Shown here piece by piece: positions 18,963 to 29,708 of a stretch of DNA of 64,000 nt. Numbering within the stretch: position 1 is the first letter of the stretch; each line of letters begins with the position of its first letter. Both the position numbers and the translations under genes were made by a program. Under the pieces are notes generated by a model. That model was not told the DNA's origin and made no database searches. It worked only from the letters and a program-made list of their open reading frames with translations. Source of the stretch: Daphnia pulex (taxonomy: Eukaryota > Arthropoda > Branchiopoda > Diplostraca > Daphniidae); assembly GCF_021134715.1 (NCBI RefSeq), contig NC_060025.1:2852001-2916000 (forward strand), read 5' to 3'.

Positions 18963-19909
18963 GGGCGTCCCTAAACTGCGAAAGCGAAACGCGAAACGCG
19001 AAACGCCTAAAATGCGAAACAGCTGTGCGAAACGGACCAAAATTTTGGGACCCTGTTTCGCATTTTAGTCTTTGGGTCCGTACTAAACTGCGAAATCGGT
19101 GTGTGCGAAACGTCGCAGTGTAAACGTCTTGGTAGCAGACGACAATGGACGCCGTCAACAAACAATTTGTTAAGAGTTTCAAATTTTCGAGACTTCGAGT
19201 TTCGCGCACCTTATGGCTGGTCCGCTGGTCTATTTGTGTGTTGACCATGAATACGAAATACCTTGAATGCAATATGCAATAGGTGTTTTTAATTAGAAGA
19301 TTGGTATAAAAAAAATTAATGGAACTTCTCGTTTCCATGTATCAGTATCAATCAGATTAACATTCTTAATTTTAAGGAAAGTTTTAGCTGATTGAATTTT
19401 AGCTTGATTTGGAACATGGTAGCTTTGATTTTTAGCTTGATATAAGGCACTCATACTGTTATGGCCGATTCTTTCTTTGTGCACGTACCTACTGGTTGAT
19501 TTAAATTATTTAATGTAATGTATAATCCCTGGGCCATTACCTAATATTTTATTATTTAAAAATATCACCATAACGTGCTGCTCTATGTCTTTCATTAGTT
19601 TAATAATCGTAAAATGCGCATGAAAACATACAGGGGTAGTGGCGAAGAAATCGAATTTGATTGCCCCCCTTCCTCCTTTAATGCCTCATCATAGCGGGAG
19701 ACAATGAAAAATGGCGGCAATCTCCGTCAATTTGGACCTCTGTGATGAAAAGGAAAACTTTTTGTTTCGCAAGATGTTTCGCTCTTTAGTATGCCCTCCG
19801 GCATTTGGTCCCGCGAAACGGTCCCAAAATTTTGGTCCGTTTCGCACAGCTTTTCCGCATTTTAGGCGTTTCGCGTTTCGCGTTTCGCTTTCGCAGTTTA
19901 GGGACGCCC
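18963..19909. mobile_element. hAT-like non-autonomous element (947-bp MITE) with 8-bp target duplication
   Basis: The ends GGGCGTCCC and GGGACGCCC begin near-identical inverted repeats of about 90 bp. The perfect 8-bp direct repeat CTGTTTAA flanks the element at 18955-18962 and 19910-19917. Both arms are packed with GCGAAAC units, typical of transposase-binding iterons (inference). The interior has no transposase. An 8-bp duplication suggests hAT, although P-type elements also make 8 bp. The high similarity of the arms suggests a fairly recent insertion. Confidence 0.8.
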
Positions 19910-20010
19910 CTGTTTAACGTTATTGTTTTAGGTTTCTTTCCCAAGATGGCGTTCAGTTAATCAAGATATTCCGGGCCTAGATGTCGTTGGCGTCGGGCTG
20001 TGGGACGAAC

Positions 20011-20122
20011 CAACCCATGTCTGACTGCACAAGTGCAATATATCACACAAGGCGTGCACCACTTTTCCTCTCGCGGCTTCCCTATTACGCTAGTGTCGTC
20101 TGGTGGGGAACGGCGACAACTC
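20011..20122 (+). repeat. Left terminal inverted repeat of the KDZ element
   Basis: Pairs with 29589-29700 in inverted orientation over 112 bp with two mismatches. The transposase ATG lies 31 bp inside it. Confidence 0.92.
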
Positions 20123-20153
20123 GTTTTCTGTCAACACCATTCTGGTAGGCAAA

Positions 20154-23100
20154 ATGTCAGGCAAACCAATCGTAAAAAAGAAAAAACTTTCGATAGAGGT
20201 TTTTCCATTTGGTTCGTGTAAGTAGAGGGAAAAGTCGTGCGGCTAGTCGACTAGTGCGCACCATGGCGGTGGATAGCCGAAACTTGCTGCAGACTTTGCT
20301 TGATCCAAACGATAGTCACCGTAAGGCCATGTACTGTAACCTGTCAGGCTGTCAGCAGCAAAAGTGAAACCTGTTTTTTTTCTTAAGTGTTTAAAATGAC
20401 AAAAGGTTTTTGTTTCATATGTTCAACTTATGAAAAAAAAAAGAGATCGCCGAAGTTTTTTCAAAGTGCCAGAATGCAACATTAACAGTAATTCAATTGA
20501 GAAAGAACTCATTTCACTTTAAAAAAACTTCGGCGAACTCTTTTTTTTTCATAAGTTGAACATATGAAACAAAAACCTTCTGTCATTTTAAACACTTAAG
20601 AAAAAAAACAGGTTTCACTTTTGCTGCTGACAGCCTGACAGGTTACAGTACATGGCCTTACGGTGACTATCGTTTGGATCAAGCAAAGTCTGCAGCAAGT
20701 TTCGGCTATCCACCGCCATGGTGCGCACTAGTCGACTAGCCGCACGACTTTTCCCTCTACTTACACGAACCAAATGGAAAAACCTCTATAGAAGAAAAAA
20801 CAACAATTTCGCTGGAAAAAAAACTTGCTCGCGATAAAAGAAGAGCAGATGCTAGACGGTTAAAGCGAAATCCATTAAACCTCCCGTTTGTTTCCAGATA
20901 TGGGGATTTTAAAGAAGAAAAGAATGAAAAAATTGCCAAAAAAGCTGTTAAAAAAGTTTCTAAAATGAAAGGTAATCATATTTTGACACCAAAGTTAATT
21001 CAAAAACATGATTTACTCTTTTTCAATATAGGATTGGTAAATAAAAACCCTGTTGAGGAAAGTGGAACAGACCTTCCGCCTCACAATGGAAATGAACTCG
21101 AACAACAACATTCTTCTACACCTGCAAATGATACGATGTCCAAGGAAAGCTGTGCCAGCACAGTATTGTTGTCCTGTTTGGCAAGCGAACCAGAGCTTGA
21201 GCCTCAAAGTGAAACTGATCATCATCCTTCCACCTCTTTCAATGATACCATGTATCAGAACAACAGCTGTACCAACACTCTATTATTATCCTGTTTGGAA
21301 CAGATGGAAATTGCTGCTGGTATTCAAATCGAGGCTCTAGAAGGAGAAAGAGTCAACACACAGCAGTCATCTTCAAAGAAAAAGAAAAATGAAGAATCAA
21401 AAGAAGGAGAGAAGGCTGAAAATTTGTGGAAAGAAAAACAAGAGGATGTCTACAAGGCTTTCGTAACATCACATGCCTCATCTGCTCATGGGAGGATGTG
21501 TTCTTCAGATGGATGTCTTAATTCACTTTTTGACCATCATATTCGCTGCGATGATTGTAAACGTCACTTCTGCCATAGCTGCGATAAATCCATTCATTTT
21601 CGGTTACCGTTCCATAAACGAACATGGTTTAATACGGAAAGCTCTAAGGTATTGGACCCCACACAATTTATTAAGGCAAACGGATCAGTTTCCAAGCAAG
21701 GTATTGTCATTTTTACACGTATGCATGTATGTTTTTTAACTTATAATTATCAAAGAGCTTTTTTTGTCGTTTAGATGTTCCAGTACCAGTATTTATTCCT
21801 TCAGCTTGCCAAAAGTGTCAATCGTCTTCTCTTTCGATTGCTGCTGGAAAAGAATTATGTATCGTCATTACTGCGAATGGTATACAAATTACCAACTAAA
21901 GAGTTTAAAAAAACAATTGTTATCTGAATAATTTAATTCCGAATTCATAGGAAGGTTTGATCTAAGTACAGCTTTGTTTCGCTGCAATTCATGCGAATGT
22001 ACTTCCGATGCCACACTTGATGATTACATTCTATCCGGTTTTTGGCCACCCGTGCCTGACAAGTTCACTTTTCTATGTTGCAGTAAACTGCTAACTCTCT
22101 GGTATCATCTAAAATTGCTTACCCCAGGAACTTCTGAACAAAAGTTCTTGGAAACGATTTCAGCTATGTCAGTAGAGGGATCGAGAGTGAGTATTAAAAA
22201 GTTAACCCTATAAAGTAATCCAGTCGTCATGTTCACAATGTTAATTACTTTTAGTGTCCCTCAATTAAAACTCCTATGTTTGCCAGAGCTAGCCAGGCTC
22301 ATGAGTTTACCCGACACTTGAGTGATTCACGAATAAAGCAGGTGGATAAGCTTTTATGTCGTGCATGTGTTGATGAAACAACTGGAAAGCCTTCTCTCCT
22401 CTCCGGCCATCCTGATGGCAATCACAAACTAACAAGGACGGATCGTAAAAATGAGTAAAATTAATGTATAAATTGATCTTTCGCCATCTGATCTTTATTC
22501 AATTTTTTTAAATAGACGCCCAGCTAGGTCTTGGTATGGTGGTGAGGTTATTGCTGGGAAGGAGGATTTTCAGCGGTTTAAAGATTCCATTGACTTAGTT
22601 AAGCCTCAGGTAAATTCTTCTGTATTTTCACAACTATTATGCTTATCACTCATTGTTATGTTTTTCAGTCAAAGAAATCGATAGGATCTCGTCAACGCTG
22701 CGGAAATTCTGAGTTTCAGGCGTCAAAGGAAGTATCTACGCGATACAAGACTTTAAGCGAAACTGGTATCCTTATGGCCTCTTGCGGCCATGGCGTCATC
22801 CAGTGTGCCGTGAACATGTACGAGGGCGAGACTTATCGGCATACATTATACGCCCATAAAAAATTGAATGAGAAAAACTGTAGATTTCTCGTCAACGATG
22901 TGGTGTGCCACTACTGGCCATGGTTGAAAGCCTTAGGAGAAATAAAAGACGAATTTAAATGCTTGTCTTCTAACATGATGCCCTTTCTATCTCGTTTACA
23001 TGGGCAAGCCCATGCCTGGTACTGCCAGGTAAGAAAATTTAGATGTTATACTGTAAAGGAGTTGAATCATCTTTTATTTTTTTACTAAGGTTTTATTCTT

Positions 23101-24403
23101 TGGGCACTGGAGGGACGGAGCTGCTGGTACACTTGGCGAAGAGCAAGAACAAGTATTTTCCCTGTTTTCTCGTTACTACAACGTAACACACACAATGAGT
23201 TCTTCCCGTAACATTCAATAAGTTACATCTTCTCTGCAAAATTTTAAATATTTTCAAGTTAGGTCGCAATGATCATCTGACGGCGGCAATCTTATACTGG
23301 AATTCTAAAAAAGAAAAAGGAATTGCTAGTTTGCTAACAAAACGATTATTTACGGTAAAAAATATTGCCCCAGAAACATTCAAGAGTCTTACCTAGGTGT
23401 ACTAATAAAGCTTTTTATTGCAGGCCCTGTACCGGGAGCGATTTTATTCAAAACGTCTCGATCTTTTTTTGAAAACTAGGAGTATGACGGAAGCGGAAGA
23501 TCTTCCGAAGTTACAAAAATTGCTAGAAGATGAAGCCCTCCGATATCTAAGTAATGATTAACAAGGAAAAGGGAGCAACAATTTATTGAAGCCTATCTAT
23601 TTTATGAACGTGTTATTAAATATCCTTTAATTTTAAATGGTACCAAGGTCATAATGGAAAAGCGACATGTCATCTAACCGATCTCCAAAAAGAGCTTGAA
23701 GCTATTCATTTTGAAATGTATACTGTTCACGACCAAATAAGCAGTGTCGCAAGTATACAAGTTTTAAATTTAATGGAAAAAAGCTCTTTCATTGATTTTA
23801 AGCAGATTCGTCAAAGTGGAGAACCAAACTAAGGAGACGCCAGACTGCATTGAAAGCCAAAGCAGTAATTATCATTAATGAGATTAATGCAATTTCAAAA
23901 TCTTTCAAAGTAACGGAAGAACATTTTTCCGAAGGGATTTTCCCGTGGGATTCTGCACATGACGGTAAATGGTGTATTTAGACCATAAAAATCAAGACAA
24001 CCCTAATTCCTGTGATTATTGTTTAGTGACCTTTAAGGAGAACTTCAAAATTGTAGATTGCTGGATGCTGAAAAAAAGAAACAAAGAACAAATCCAACAA
24101 TCAAAAACGGAATTGAGGCAGTTCCTCCAGTCTCTTCAAAACAGCACGTTAATTGCTAAAGAGAAAGTGAACCATTTGAAGAAAGAAGCAGAACTTAATA
24201 TTTCGAAATCCGGAAGAGTAATATTTGGGGAAGTTAACATGTTATCTGAAGAAATCTTTAGATTAAAAGCTGTTTATGACGAAGCATTGTCATACCTCCA
24301 ATACTTCTGCGAAACCCCCATTTTCTCTGAAGCTTTGCTTGATGTTGATGAAAGTGATGACTATGACTCCGACACTGACAGTGAAAACGACGATGCCGTG
24401 TAG
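20154..24403 (+). pseudogene. KDZ-family transposase, interrupted by a fold-back insertion
   Basis: The first exon starts MSGKPIVKKKKLSIE at 20154, is split by the palindrome at about 20194-20789 and resumes with basic sequence to 20971. Later exons include 21032-21700, 21775-21890, 21951-22186, 22255-22454, 22516-22609, 22669-23028, 23090-23207, 23263-23354 and 23424 onward. N-terminal cysteine/histidine clusters (CDDCKRHFCHSCDKSIH; later CQKC, CNSCEC and CRACVDE) are the CxC zinc domains typical of KDZ proteins. The catalytic core includes CRFLVNDVVCHYWPWLK, RLHGQAHAWYCQ and GEEQEQVFSLFSRYYNVTH, where KDZ transposases carry catalytic acidic residues. The tail is coiled and acidic (DESDDYDSDTDSE). 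Besides the insertion, the frame appears to shift near 23,830, so this copy is probably inactive. A poly-A signal lies at 24546-24551. Confidence 0.85.
20194..20789. mobile_element. Fold-back (palindromic) element inside the KDZ transposase first exon
   Basis: Two arms of about 275-280 bp are near-perfect inverted copies (GAGGTTTTTCC at 20196 against GGAAAAACCTC at 20786) around a loop of about 45 nt near 20,475-20,520. The flanks read CGATA and TATAG, consistent with a short TA or ATA duplication. It has no coding capacity. Arm identity suggests recent insertion. Confidence 0.82.
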
Positions 24404-24622
24404 GATGTTGTGTAATTTATTATTAAGCAGTATGTGCCTTGTCTAAATTACATAATCTGACTGTACAACTTGGAATATGTCATACGGTACCTGCCTACAA
24501 CTGTATCTTCAATTATGAATAATATACATTGGACCGTGTTGATAAAATAAATGTGGTTTTTTATTATTTGTTTATATCAAGAATCAGTTTATAGTAAACG
24601 AAGTCGAAACACTACATGAAAC

Positions 24623-25445
24623 ATGAAATTCGAATCGCCGCGATAAAATGGCCCCCGTCTGTGATTGGTCGTTGGGTTTTTTGGATATATATGATACAAG
24701 ACGGCAAAATTTTGCTGTTTTGTACACACCAAAACATTCCTTGTGTTACGAGGAATCTAATTAATGGTTTTAAAACATAAAACGAGCAAATACAATGCCC
24801 GAACGGAGTGCCCAAAGTTTGCCATTTTCTGTGGTTTTCCCCTCCCCCATGAAATCGTCCAAAATTAAAAAGTTAATTATTGGACAAACTAATAATCCAA
24901 AATGAATTATCTAATCGGAAATGAATAGAGGTTGGTAAGGGCTATCGATTCCTGTAAAATTTATAGCATGTTTTTCATAAACAAAAAATTTTAAAAATTT
25001 CTGTTTTCTACAATTTTTGCGTTTCAGATATATACTGGACTTAGGCGACAAAACGAAAAAAAAATAATTCGTTCTTAAAATTTCTGCTAATGAAAAACAT
25101 GCTATAAATTTTACAGGAATCAATAGCCCTTACCAACCTCTATTCATTTCCGATTAGATAATTCATTTTGGATTATTAGTTTGTCCAATAATTAACTTTT
25201 TAATTTTGGACGATTTCATGGGGGAGGGGAAAACCACAGAAAGTGGCAAACTTTGGGCACTCCGTTCGGGCATTGTTTTTGCTCGTTTTATGTTTTAAAA
25301 CCAATAATTAGATTCCTCGTAACACAAGGAATGTTTTGGTGTGTACAAAACAGCAAAATTTTGCCGTCTTGTATCATATATATCCAAAAAACACAAGGGC
25401 CAATCACAGACGGGGGCCATTTTCTCGCGGCAGTTTGAATTTCAT
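24623..25445. mobile_element. Fold-back (palindromic) element between the two KDZ genes, 823 bp
   Basis: The ends ATGAAATTC and GAATTTCAT start inverted arms of about 340-350 bp that match at most positions. The 6-bp direct repeat TGAAAC flanks it exactly (24617-24622 and 25446-25451). No protein is encoded; the small matching reading frames in the two arms are the same sequence seen from both sides. The arms carry scattered mismatches, so it looks somewhat older than the palindrome at 20.2 kb. Superfamily not determined. Confidence 0.8.
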
Positions 25446-25451
25446 TGAAAC

Positions 25452-26600
25452 TCCGACTATATGTAGCTACTTTTGATCTATTGCTTTCTACAAATTTAGT
25501 ATATTTAACTAGTTATTACGAAACAATATTCCCCGCGCAATTCTTTTTCCTATATATCCCGCTAGCTTTGTTTGTGTGCTGTCTATTTACCTTCGTCTCA
25601 CTTTCACCTATACACTATAATACAGCACCACTATATCTCTATCGAATCTAATATACACACAGCAGCCGCTTGGTGGTTTAGTGATGATGTCATTCTCTAT
25701 ATCTTTACCTGCTGCACTCCCCCTTCTCTTTCCTCATTTATAAAAGATACTTCCTAATTGGCTGCTGTTAATTTTAGATGCAAAGACTCCAGCAGGTTTC
25801 TCATCAGCCACCCATGACCACGTATATATAGGCTCAGCATCCTCTCTTTGGGATCTCAACATATAACTCTCAAGTCTCGAACGATGTGCTGGAGAGGAGA
25901 GAGAAGAATGCTGGAACTTAATTTGGGTGGACGAGCGCAACAAAGAACAACGACTCTATATAGTTTAATCAAGACTTTGATGATAAACGACAATATATAT
26001 ACCCCGTCATTGTGAAAGCCTCTCATATCTAAAAAACGAATTTACACCGAGCCCCAACGCTACATTCATAATCCCTCGCTGCAGTTTAATGATGGCGCCG
26101 ATTGCTTTTCCCAAAAGTTTGTTAGTTGCGGTTACGGATATGCTTGCCCGTTGCAGTGATGCAGTTATTCGCCCTTATTTATACGAAGAACTGATCGGGA
26201 GCCCATCATCAGAGCTGCTGCCGCTGCTGCTATATGGCTGTGGTTAGATTATGTGATGTGTATACGTATATATATATCCTACCGACCGAGACAAGTGTGT
26301 CTATACATTTAAAGGCCAGGCAGAAAGAGAAGCGGCAGCGTTTATCAGCCTGGTGGATATGGTCCGTTCAACCGCAAGAGCTTTGAGAGGTCTCTTGACG
26401 CACTTTGTTTATATATAGACCAATAACGAGGATATAAGAGAGAAAAGAAAAGTAATAGCAGGCAGCATAAATGCATAATATGCCATTATTTCCCAGAGTT
26501 TCGAAAAAAAGGGAAAGCGTACTATAGTAGCTAGACCTAAATTACTATGTATCGCTAGATGATGAAGTCCTTGTTACAAATAAATACGAAAATATCACTC
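25452..26600. other. Unexplained non-coding block within the KDZ element
   Basis: About 1.1 kb separates the nested fold-back from the poly-A end of the PHD gene. It has no coding frame of note and several TATATA-rich strings (for example near 25,823, 25,956, 26,000, 26,270 and 26,412), unlike the rest of the transposon. It may be element-specific intergenic DNA or captured host DNA. Confidence 0.4.
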
Positions 26601-26766
26601 GTTTTATTTCCACGTTATTTTATTCATTATTTGCCCTTATTGTACAGTTCAGACAGGTTTCAGAGAGATAAAACCAGCATTAAATACGATTAATTACCAG
26701 ATTGTACAGGCAAAAACAAGGAAAGTTAAACACAATTAACTTATTAAACCAGTCAATGGACGATGA

Positions 26767-29475
26767 TTAGCGGCTACAACTGGGGCAGATAAACTTTTTC
26801 CCTTTAGAGATTCTCGTTAGTCCAACACACCTAAAATGTAAATAAATAAATTTTAACAAATAAATGACCTCAATCGTAATGGTTTTAAATATACTTGTAA
26901 TGAAACCAGTTATTGCACTGGTCACACTGCACCCAATTTACTTTCGAGTTACTTTTTGGCTTGCAACATGTTTTTGAGGCGCAAATATCTTCTTCCTCCT
27001 CGGTGTTGTCTTTGATCTTTGAAATCCTTTGCCTGTTAACCACAGAGTTAATAATTAAAGTAATTCATAGAAAAAATCATCAAAAGGGATTTAAAAATTG
27101 GCTAACCTTTTCCTCAAGTTGGATATGGGATCCTTTGCACTCGTTTTAGACTTAGACGTTATTAGTTGCACAGGTGAAGGTAAACTAGAGTTCGTCGGAA
27201 CCAAGGGCACTCCAACACCTTTACCCGATCTTTTCGCACGGGGTAGCGATAGCACAACATCACGATCCGTATTAACCGTTTGACTAGAAATACTGTTAAA
27301 TAAAACATATTTAAAAGGAGAAATTAATAAAGGTTCAACACAATTTTACCTTTCATTGCTGGGGAAACTTTGCTTATCAGCACCGAGTCCCGGAAGGCAG
27401 CTCTCATGTTCAGAAATCTGCGAAGGAGTCGAAGGGCCAGCAACATCAATTGGCTTGGAGTTTAACAGCGTTTTCAAACCAACACCTTTATCCGATCTTT
27501 TCGCAAGGGGTAGCGATAGCACAACATCACGATCCGTATTAACCGTTTGACTAGAAATACTGTTAAATAAAACATATTTAAAAGGAGAAATTAATAAAGG
27601 TTCAACACAATTTTACCTTTCATTGCTGGGGAAACTTTGCTTGTCAGCACCGAGTCCCGGAAGGCAGCTCTCATGTTCAGAAATCTGCGAAGGAGTCGAA
27701 GGGCCAGCAACATCAATTGGCTTGGAGTTTAACAGCGTTTTCGAACCAACACCTTTATCCGATCTTTTCGCAAGGGGTAGCGATAGCACAACATCACGAT
27801 CCGTATTAACCGTTTGACTAGAAATACTGTTAAATAAAACATATTTAAAAGGAGAAATTAATAAGGGTTCAACATAATTTTACCTTTCATTGCTGGGGAA
27901 ACTTTGTTTGTCAGCACCGAGTCCCGGAAGGCGGCTCTCATGTTCAGAAATCTGCGAAGGAGTCGAAGGGCCAGCAACATCTATTGGCTTGGAGTATAAC
28001 AGCGTCTTCGAAACGTAATTTGAAATATTAGTTTTTCCATGAATGGAAACGCTGCTGGCAGCAATTGTTTCGACGTTAACTCTAAGTGAGAAACAACAAG
28101 TCAATGGAATACTAATAAAACGGACAATATTTATCATTACCTTTCAGTCAATAAGTAGTTTTGTTCATCAATGAAGACTGTAGGAACTTGAGAAAGCGTT
28201 ATCTTAATCGACGAAGAGGATTTCGTCGGCCCAGCGTCCATGCCATTTACAAGCGACGCTACTTTGACAGTACTTTTTTTCGATGCATAAACTTTACGAA
28301 CTACCGGCTTAGATGCGCTTTTGGAATGTTGAGTTTTTTTCAGAAAAGGACCGCTATCATCACCAACTGATTCACCATTAATGCTAAAAAGAAAAATGAA
28401 GTCAAGGGTGGAAATTAAAAAAAAAAACGGGTAATTGTAAGTATTACCTATCAGTTGATAAGCAATTTTCGAGGATGATTTGATCAGGGACGGGTGCTGC
28501 AGTAGGAAAGGGCGCCACATCATTCGTAGACGGGGATGGGAGAGGCAATACTGCACTCGTCACCTTTGCTGATTTGGTAGTGATAACACTACTTTATAGA
28601 ATACAAAATTGATTGTGAGATAACACAACACATTACTAATTTATTACCTTTCAGTTGGCTTTTCCAATTGCTTGTTCTTGGGTAGATTGAAACTGAAGTT
28701 TGATGTTTTTGGCTGTTGCACTTTTGCTGCCTTTTCCTCTGCTCTTTTCTCTGCTGCACTAATTATACTTTCTGTTATTGATGTTGTGGCTGTTGTTGTT
28801 GGACTAGCTGCAGATACAGGAGTAGATGATGTAGTCTTACTTTCTTCTGATTCTGGGTAAATTTGTCCAAATACAATAACCTGTTAATTATAACTTTACT
28901 AGTTATAACAATACTTACTTAACCACAAGAATGATTCTGTATCAATTGCCTTTTTTATAAAGCTGCCTGTAGTGGTCTTTTTTAAAAAGTGTTTGGCTTC
29001 AGTCCCGCTTGCCTTTGCCAATAAAGTGGATTTTTTTATGTTGGGGGAACGAACAAAAAACAAAGACTGGACACCCCAGGTATCTGAGAGCTCCTTCATC
29101 TGTAATGATAAGAGCAAATCATGTAATACAGAAATCTAAGTAGCTAAAAAGGTTTTTTAAACTTACCAATGTTTTGATCCTTCGTATCCTTCCATTTTTG
29201 GCACTCATACTTGTTCCCTGTTTCCCATGATATTTTTTTTTGTTGGGGCCTATCGCCCCAAATTTTAATTGTAGCGGAGGACCCTCATTTGCATTTGCAA
29301 GATGCTTTTCATATACTTCTTCATCATGTTCATCATCATTCGACTCAATAATATTTAATATCCCTTCAGGACTTGTCATTGTATCAGTTACTTTCTTGGC
29401 AATTTCCAAGCCTTCAAGACCTTCATTTTCAATCATTTTCAAGATTTCATTATCAACTTCTACATTTTCATTCAT
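26767..29475 (-). CDS. KDZ-element second protein with C-terminal PHD-type zinc finger
   Basis: Multi-exon minus-strand gene. The likely start is Met at 29475 (MNENVEVDNEILKMIE); an in-frame Met at 29550 is an alternative. The first exon ends at 29167 and the second spans 29099-28919. Later exons encode Ser/Thr/Pro/Lys-rich linker sequence, and three of them lie in a 267-bp tandem repeat. The end reads KTCCKPKSNSKVNWVQCD, then CNNWFHYK, CVGL and FICPSCSR, which is the Cys4-His-Cys3 layout of a PHD finger with its signature Trp. The stop is at 26767 and a poly-A signal (minus strand) lies at 26608-26603. PHD fingers often bind histone H3 tails, so a chromatin-targeting role during integration is possible (inference). 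It runs towards the transposase gene. Confidence 0.72.
27212..28012 (-). repeat. Three tandem 267-bp repeats, each holding an exon/intron boundary
   Basis: The string GGGTAGCGAT recurs at about 27241, 27508 and 27775, an exact 267-bp period. Each unit carries part of one exon (SISSQTVNTDRDVVLSLP, then AKRSDKGVG), a short intron and the next exon part (PSTPSQISEHES, then LGADKQSFPSNER). The frame is kept across copies because 267 minus the intron is a multiple of three. Copies 1 and 2 are nearly identical and copy 3 is slightly diverged. Confidence 0.88.
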
Positions 29476-29588
29476 TTTAAATTTTAATTGTTCATTAATT
29501 AAGACTGTTATTCTGAACGCATAAGTGTTGCGAAAAGAAGCCTGTAACATGCGCGGAGCGCTGTCAGAAAGACGACGAAATTATAATA

Positions 29589-29700
29589 GAGTTGTCGCCG
29601 TTCCCCACCAGACGACACTAGCGTAATAGGGAAGCCGTGAGAGGAAAAGTGGTGCACGCCTTGTGTGATATATCGCACTTGTGCAGTCAGACATGGGTTG
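29589..29700 (-). repeat. Right terminal inverted repeat of the KDZ element
   Basis: Inverted copy of 20011-20122. It lies upstream of the second, minus-strand gene, so each repeat could serve as a promoter-proximal region for one gene. Confidence 0.92.
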
Positions 29701-29708
29701 GGACGAAC

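Larger units (their letters stand above)
20011..29700. mobile_element. KDZ (Zisupton-like) DNA transposon, 9.7 kb, with 8-bp target duplication
   Basis: Terminal inverted repeats of 112 bp (20011-20122 and 29589-29700) begin CAACCCATGTCTGACTGC and differ at only two positions. The direct repeat GGACGAAC flanks the element exactly (20003-20010 and 29701-29708). An 8-bp duplication agrees with what is reported for Zisupton. Inside are a KDZ-family transposase gene on the plus strand (20154-24403) and a convergent minus-strand gene with a PHD-type finger (26767-29475), plus two nested fold-back insertions. The near-perfect terminal repeats suggest recent mobility of the family, but this copy's transposase is interrupted. 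Confidence 0.9.

Noticed and set aside
24612-25438. Pair of matching small proteins on opposite strands
   Set aside because: They are the two arms of the fold-back element read from either side.
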